A DNA stretch of 7,594 bases, taken from JBEHYA01 sp048498415 (lineage in GTDB: Bacteria; Pseudomonadota; Alphaproteobacteria; UBA9219; RGZA01). A program made the translations under genes and the position numbers. Of this stretch, positions 4,342 through 7,594 are shown piece after piece (position 1 is the stretch's first letter; each line of letters starts with the position of its first letter). The notes beneath the pieces were generated by a model. The model did no database searches, had not been told where the DNA came from, and saw only the letters and a program-made list of their open reading frames with translations. The DNA is taken from assembly GCA_048498415.1 (NCBI GenBank), contig JBEHYA010000093.1, positions 1 to 7,594 on the forward strand. The letters run 5' to 3'.

Positions 4342-6537
4342 ATGTCACGCAACCAATCAGCCTGGTCAGAGGCCCTGCAGCCTCTCATAGCCAATCGCAC
4401 TTTATCTGATGCGTTGATCAGCTTATTGCGCAAAGGCGATCTGCCTTCGATAACAAGTTTACTGAATGCCTATAAGTATGATTTGCACACGCAAGAAATT
4501 ATCAATCGATCGGCGCCGGCAGAAAGTCGCTTTGCCGCAAGAAAGCAGGCATATGATTTAATCTACGGCAGCTGCCAACAACTTAGCGGACCCGAACGAA
4601 GTGTTTTCATGGCACTGGTCGGCTCTGGCATGGGCTTGCAGTTTGAGACCTATACTTATAACGCCGAAGATTATGCCCAAGAGTTTTCTTCGCGCTTAAG
4701 CGATAATGATTATGTAAAAGAAAAGCAGGAGATATATAATTTCTTCAAAGACCATCCCTTGTTCGAAGCCTTTCGGGATGATTTGCGATATTTATCGGAT
4801 GAGAAAGCCCTTTCCATACTCGCAGAATTATGGAACAGCGATCATAAGAAAGAGTTTTTATTTTTATATGACGAACTTTTGCAGATCAAAAACCGGGCTC
4901 AGTTTAAGCGCGATCCGCAACGCACCGAAGAAACCTTCGCACAAAAGGTAACCTCATATCCTGATCTTGAACTGGTTGTAATAAATGTTAGCCGTGGCAC
5001 ACCCCAAGGCAATGGGGTCATGTCAGCTGACATGCCGGATTTAAAAATTATTGTTTCCAATAAACTAAAACCGATGGTTTTTGATTCATCGCCTGTTAGC
5101 GATGAATCTTCGGAACCAGATTTTTGGATTCTTACAGCCAATAAAACCTATACAAAATTGAAAGATTATATAAAAGACAGCCTCTCGGAGCGATACGAAA
5201 GCCTTGCATTTGGGCCTTACCATTATACCTCGAATGATGATCGTTCTTATCCCACGGCAGCGAATGTTATAGCTGGCTTACAAAACCAATTGCGCATACC
5301 ACAAAACTTCATCATTTCAGCGCAAGATAGAATGCGGGCCGAGATTGATAGCATTCACAACTTGGCTTTAGGCAAGATATACGGGCTGCGCTTTCTCAAG
5401 GCAAAAGGCTGGTCTGATTGGGCTGCGGCGTTGACACTGGTCAACGGCGGGCCATCTGCCGCGAATACCATTGATTATTATCGGGCGGCTGCAACGCTGG
5501 TAACCCATGGCCTTAGCCATGCCGCCAACTTTCTATACGTGCGTGGAAAAAACGATAGTGATCTGACCCAAATTTATGAGGGGTTCAAGGATGGAATGAT
5601 GAACCTCTATGATCAGATGAAAAGCCTAGCTGAAAGCAATGAGCATGAAACAGACGCTCTGACACATTACGAACATGAGTTCGGCTTTCATCCAGACGTC
5701 TTGCTTTTTCCTATTTCTGATAGAAAGAGGTTAGCTTTTAAAGACATCGGCGACATGATGCTGGCCAATCTTTGCGGCAACATGATGGAGCACGTTTATT
5801 TCGAGGAAATTACGAAAAAAGATGAATCGGAAAAAAAGCAGGTAGCGATACTCGCTGATATTCCAGTAATGAAAATCGCAGATCTTTATATTGCCGCAGG
5901 TGATGTGACTAACTTCATGCGGCTCAAGGAGTATTTTGAAAATCTGTACGGGGAAGGCAATAGTCGCTCAAAGATCCTTTCAGATAAGATCCGAAAAGCA
6001 GGCTATTCTGTTCTGCCTAGATACAGCATTAAACCACTCAACGGTCTCAAGTTCATATCCATTTTCGAAGCAGATGGAACGATGCACATACGCACGGATC
6101 GCATGGCGGCATTCAAAACGCCCGATCAAATCGTTAAGGATGAATCGTTTACAGAAGCAGTCGCTGCCTTCATCGTCTTACGAGATATCCAGCTTTCTAA
6201 TCCATCAATTGAAATACAGGAAGCGAAGGCTGCACAAGAAAAAGCGCTTAAAATGTTCATCACAGAAGTTTCAACGGCACGGGAGGTCTCTAGTATACTG
6301 AACAAAGAAAACCTTTCTGCACTCGACAGAGCCGTGTTTTTCCGTGTGATAGAAGAACTTTTACCAATCACGGTGGCGCTCGAGGCCTTTTCGGCGGGTA
6401 TCCCGCCGCAACAAACCGCCGATACAACCGGGTCTATTGCAAAAGGTTTTGATCGCGTCGAAAATCCGAAAACCCCCTCCCGCTTTGAAAGAATAGTAAG
6501 GGCCATAAGATCTGTTGGTAACCTTTTAAACGGATAG
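4342..6537 (+). CDS. Large soluble, mostly helical protein of unknown family (ORFan in an AT-rich segment)
   Basis: I do not recognise this 731-residue protein. It has no signal peptide and no transmembrane stretch, so it should be cytosolic. It looks mostly alpha-helical, with a possible strand-rich section at about 205-270. Residues 350-401 hold two similar units (TLV-x2-G-x-S...AAN, starting at 365 and 385), and GD-containing helix-turn patterns occur at 22-40 and 508-530; together these suggest a helical-repeat (solenoid-like) build, which is inference. Histidines H442, H445 and H450 cluster in HYEHEFGFH. A polar linker (about 685-712) precedes a basic amphipathic tail with R714, R717, R720 and R723. 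There is no Walker, nuclease or integrase motif. The ATG at 4342 has a weak GGA six bases upstream, and the frame is long and uninterrupted, so it is probably a real gene. Base content is far lower in G+C than the flanks (19 of 60 in 4681-4740 against 34 of 60 in 961-1020), with many AT-rich codons (TTA, ATA, AAA), which points to recent acquisition. It is a single gene following tRNA-Glu. Confidence 0.85.
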   Translation: MSRNQSAWSEALQPLIANRTLSDALISLLRKGDLPSITSLLNAYKYDLHTQEIINRSAPAESRFAARKQAYDLIYGSCQQLSGPERSVFMALVGSGMGLQFETYTYNAEDYAQEFSSRLSDNDYVKEKQEIYNFFKDHPLFEAFRDDLRYLSDEKALSILAELWNSDHKKEFLFLYDELLQIKNRAQFKRDPQRTEETFAQKVTSYPDLELVVINVSRGTPQGNGVMSADMPDLKIIVSNKLKPMVFDSSPVSDESSEPDFWILTANKTYTKLKDYIKDSLSERYESLAFGPYHYTSNDDRSYPTAANVIAGLQNQLRIPQNFIISAQDRMRAEIDSIHNLALGKIYGLRFLKAKGWSDWAAALTLVNGGPSAANTIDYYRAAATLVTHGLSHAANFLYVRGKNDSDLTQIYEGFKDGMMNLYDQMKSLAESNEHETDALTHYEHEFGFHPDVLLFPISDRKRLAFKDIGDMMLANLCGNMMEHVYFEEITKKDESEKKQVAILADIPVMKIADLYIAAGDVTNFMRLKEYFENLYGEGNSRSKILSDKIRKAGYSVLPRYSIKPLNGLKFISIFEADGTMHIRTDRMAAFKTPDQIVKDESFTEAVAAFIVLRDIQLSNPSIEIQEAKAAQEKALKMFITEVSTAREVSSILNKENLSALDRAVFFRVIEELLPITVALEAFSAGIPPQQTADTTGSIAKGFDRVENPKTPSRFERIVRAIRSVGNLLNG

Positions 6538-6639
6538 AAGACCGGACACATTGGCCATTATCAATATGGCTCATATTTGGTCTAATTGTTCCCTTCTAAA
6601 ATAATTATGATAGATTAAGCCAATTCATTATAAAGGATT
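6538..6639. other. AT-rich convergent intergenic gap with weak hairpin and an orphan gene-start signal
   Basis: This gap lies between the large plus-strand gene and the minus-strand VOC gene. GCCAT (6554-6558) pairs with ATGGC (6566-6570) around a seven-base loop, too weak and without a T-run to call a terminator. A promoter-like TATGAT (6606-6611) and a good Shine-Dalgarno AAAGGA (6632-6637) are followed by ATG at 6644 on the plus strand. That frame soon runs antisense through the VOC gene, so it looks like the leftover start of a displaced gene. No tRNA-Glu 3'-end repeat is seen here. Confidence 0.4.
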
Positions 6640-7152
6640 TTATATGTCCGATAATATCGTCGTCGAATATCCCCGCCGCGCCGCTACAATCTTCGCGATA
6701 TCAATCTTTCCCATTTCCATCATCGCCTGCATCACGCGCTTCGCTGTAGCGGGGTTTGGGTCGGCCATGCCCTCTAACAGCTGGCGTGGGCTGATTTGCC
6801 AGAAAAAGCCCCATTTATCCTGGCACCAGCCGCATTGGCTGGCGCGACCGCCATTGTCGATGATCGCGTTCCAGTATTTATCGGTCTCGGCCTGGTCTTC
6901 GGTCGTGATCTGAAAGCTCACCGCTTCATTGGGTTTGAACGCCGGGCCGCCATTAAGACCGATGAACGGCATGCCAAGCACGGTGAATTCAACCGTGAGC
7001 TCATCGCCCTCTTTGCCTGATGGAAAATCGCTGGGCGCCATCAACGTTTTGCCCACATGGCTGTTGGGAAATATTTGCGCGTAAAACGCGGCGGCCTTCC
7101 GTGCCTCGCCCTTATCGAACCAGATGCAGTTGAGAATTTTGGGGAATGCCAT
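6640..7152 (-). CDS. PhnB-like VOC-fold protein (PF06983 family)
   Basis: This is a 170-residue protein of the vicinal oxygen chelate superfamily, in the group named after PhnB and '3-demethylubiquinone-9 3-methyltransferase'. That enzymatic name is historical and should not be taken as its function; most members have no proven substrate. Typical segments are LNCIWFDKGEARKAAAFYAQIFPNS near the N-terminus, the central MPFIGLNGGPAFKPNEAVSF, and CGWCQDKWGFFWQISPRQL, followed by DPNPATAKRVMQAMMEMGKIDIA. I chose the ATG at 7152 because AAGGA lies about nine bases upstream and MAFPKIL matches the family's usual start; a longer frame begins at 7197. After the usual ending (KIDIAKIVAA) there is a tail of about a dozen residues, ending in TTILSDI, encoded at the boundary with AT-rich DNA. 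It is co-directional with recQ, 72 bases downstream of it. Confidence 0.9.
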   Translation of the reverse strand: MAFPKILNCIWFDKGEARKAAAFYAQIFPNSHVGKTLMAPSDFPSGKEGDELTVEFTVLGMPFIGLNGGPAFKPNEAVSFQITTEDQAETDKYWNAIIDNGGRASQCGWCQDKWGFFWQISPRQLLEGMADPNPATAKRVMQAMMEMGKIDIAKIVAARRGYSTTILSDI

Positions 7153-7224
7153 TTCGCTTTTTCCTTGTTGAAGTTCGCAAAAAAATCTATGCCGCAAGCA
7201 ATCAAATCGCCATACGGAAATTCG

Positions 7225-7594
7225 CTATTCCCCCGCAATCGTCTTCAAAAACGCGCTGCCGTAGGCCGCCAGCTTGCGGTCGCCGACGCCCGTGATATCC
7301 CGCATGTCGTCCAGCGTTTTGGGGCGGCGGGTGGCCATTTCGCGGAGGGTGCTGTCGTGGAAAATAATATAGGCGGGCACGCCCTGCGTGGTGGCAAGGT
7401 TGCGGCGCAGGTCGCGCAGCGCCTGCAATAGTTCTTCATCGGCGCCGGCCAGTGTGGCGCTGAGGGCTTCGCGCACGCGGCGGCGCTTTTCTTTTGCCCC
7501 TTCGCTGGCGCGGCGGAAGTTGATGGGGTGCTCCCCTTTCAAGGCCACGCGGCCGGTTTCCGAGATGCTCAAGGCGCCATATTCCGGGTTCACG
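7225..7594 (-). CDS. recQ: ATP-dependent DNA helicase RecQ, C-terminal part (cut by window edge)
   Basis: RecQ is a 3'-5' superfamily 2 DNA helicase acting in recombination and fork repair. Only the last 123 codons or so lie in the window; the helicase core is beyond the right edge. The segment YGALSISETGRVALKGEHPI is the end of the RQC winged-helix domain. A charged linker (EGAKEKRRRVREAL) follows, and then the HRDC domain: LLQALRDLRRNLA, GVPAYIIFHDSTLREMA, RRPKTLDDMRDITGVGDRKL, AYGSAFLKTI. HRDC binds DNA and tunes substrate choice. The frame is open through position 7593, where GTG is an internal valine and not a start. It ends with TAG at 7227-7225. The VOC gene follows on the same strand; no terminator is evident between them. 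Confidence 0.93.
   Translation of the reverse strand, partial: VNPEYGALSISETGRVALKGEHPINFRRASEGAKEKRRRVREALSATLAGADEELLQALRDLRRNLATTQGVPAYIIFHDSTLREMATRRPKTLDDMRDITGVGDRKLAAYGSAFLKTIAGE

Noticed and set aside
5665..5691. HYEHEFGFH in the ORFan as a zinc protease motif
   Set aside because: The spacing is H-x-x-H-E, which is neither HEXXH nor HXXEH, and there is no downstream glutamate motif that I recognise. It remains only a histidine cluster.
6126..6551. Minus-strand open frame of 141 codons at the end of the ORFan
   Set aside because: It is antisense to the long ORFan frame, which has the better start and length; no homology is recognised.
6554..6570. Hairpin GCCAT/ATGGC as a bidirectional terminator between the ORFan and VOC gene
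   Set aside because: It has only five or six pairs, a seven-base loop and no T-run on either side.
6538..6660. Right-hand attachment repeat matching the tRNA-Glu 3' end
   Set aside because: I looked for the T-arm and acceptor sequence of 4118-4145 in this stretch and found no copy.
7153..7197. Upstream ATG at 7197 as the VOC gene start
   Set aside because: The extra 15 residues do not look like the family, while the ATG at 7152 has a proper Shine-Dalgarno and family-like N-terminus.
1..7594. CRISPR array, transposase or integrase
   Set aside because: No regularly spaced direct repeats and no transposase or integrase motifs were seen on either strand.

Overview
The window looks like a piece of an alphaproteobacterial chromosome. 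This rests on recognisable core genes with GC-rich codons (midA, pgeF, trpS, murJ, recQ), on the midA-pgeF and murJ-trpS pairings typical of that class, and on a GC-rich palindromic repeat of the sort scattered through such genomes. The genus cannot be read from the sequence. An uncultured Rhodospirillales- or Micavibrio-like lineage would fit, but that is inference.

Layout, left to right. (1) At 1-63 (minus) is the first 21 codons of a small unidentified gene that leaves the window. (2) At 84-184 are two inverted copies of a GC-rich palindrome. (3) At 144-641 (plus) is the C-terminal part of the methyltransferase MidA. Its N-terminal, SAM-binding half is absent and the break falls exactly at the second palindrome. 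(4) At 638-1414 (plus) is pgeF, coupled to midA by an ATGA overlap. (5) At 1411-2421 and 2425-3975 (both minus) are trpS and murJ, two genes 3 bases apart. They converge on pgeF, and the two stop codons share one TTAA. (6) At 4070-4145 (plus) is tRNA-Glu(CTC) with an encoded CCA. (7) From 4146 to about 6640 the sequence becomes clearly AT-richer and carries one large ORFan, 731 aa, plus strand, flanked by hairpin-rich non-coding DNA. (8) At 6640-7152 (minus) is a PhnB-like VOC protein. (9) At 7225-7594 (minus) is the C-terminal end of RecQ with its HRDC domain.

How the genes relate. MurJ (lipid II flipping) and PgeF (peptidoglycan fidelity) both serve the cell wall, but they sit in separate convergent transcription units, so this is proximity and not a joint operon. 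trpS is translationally close to murJ. RecQ and the VOC gene are co-directional with 72 bases between them and need not be functionally linked.

The best candidate for something undescribed is the AT-rich segment beside the 3' end of tRNA-Glu. It holds a single long, soluble, mostly helical protein that I cannot assign to any family. It sits where integrating elements commonly insert. No integrase and no second attachment repeat are visible, so the island reading is an inference. The second notable point is the split midA gene at a palindromic repeat, which is either a genuine rearrangement or an assembly join.
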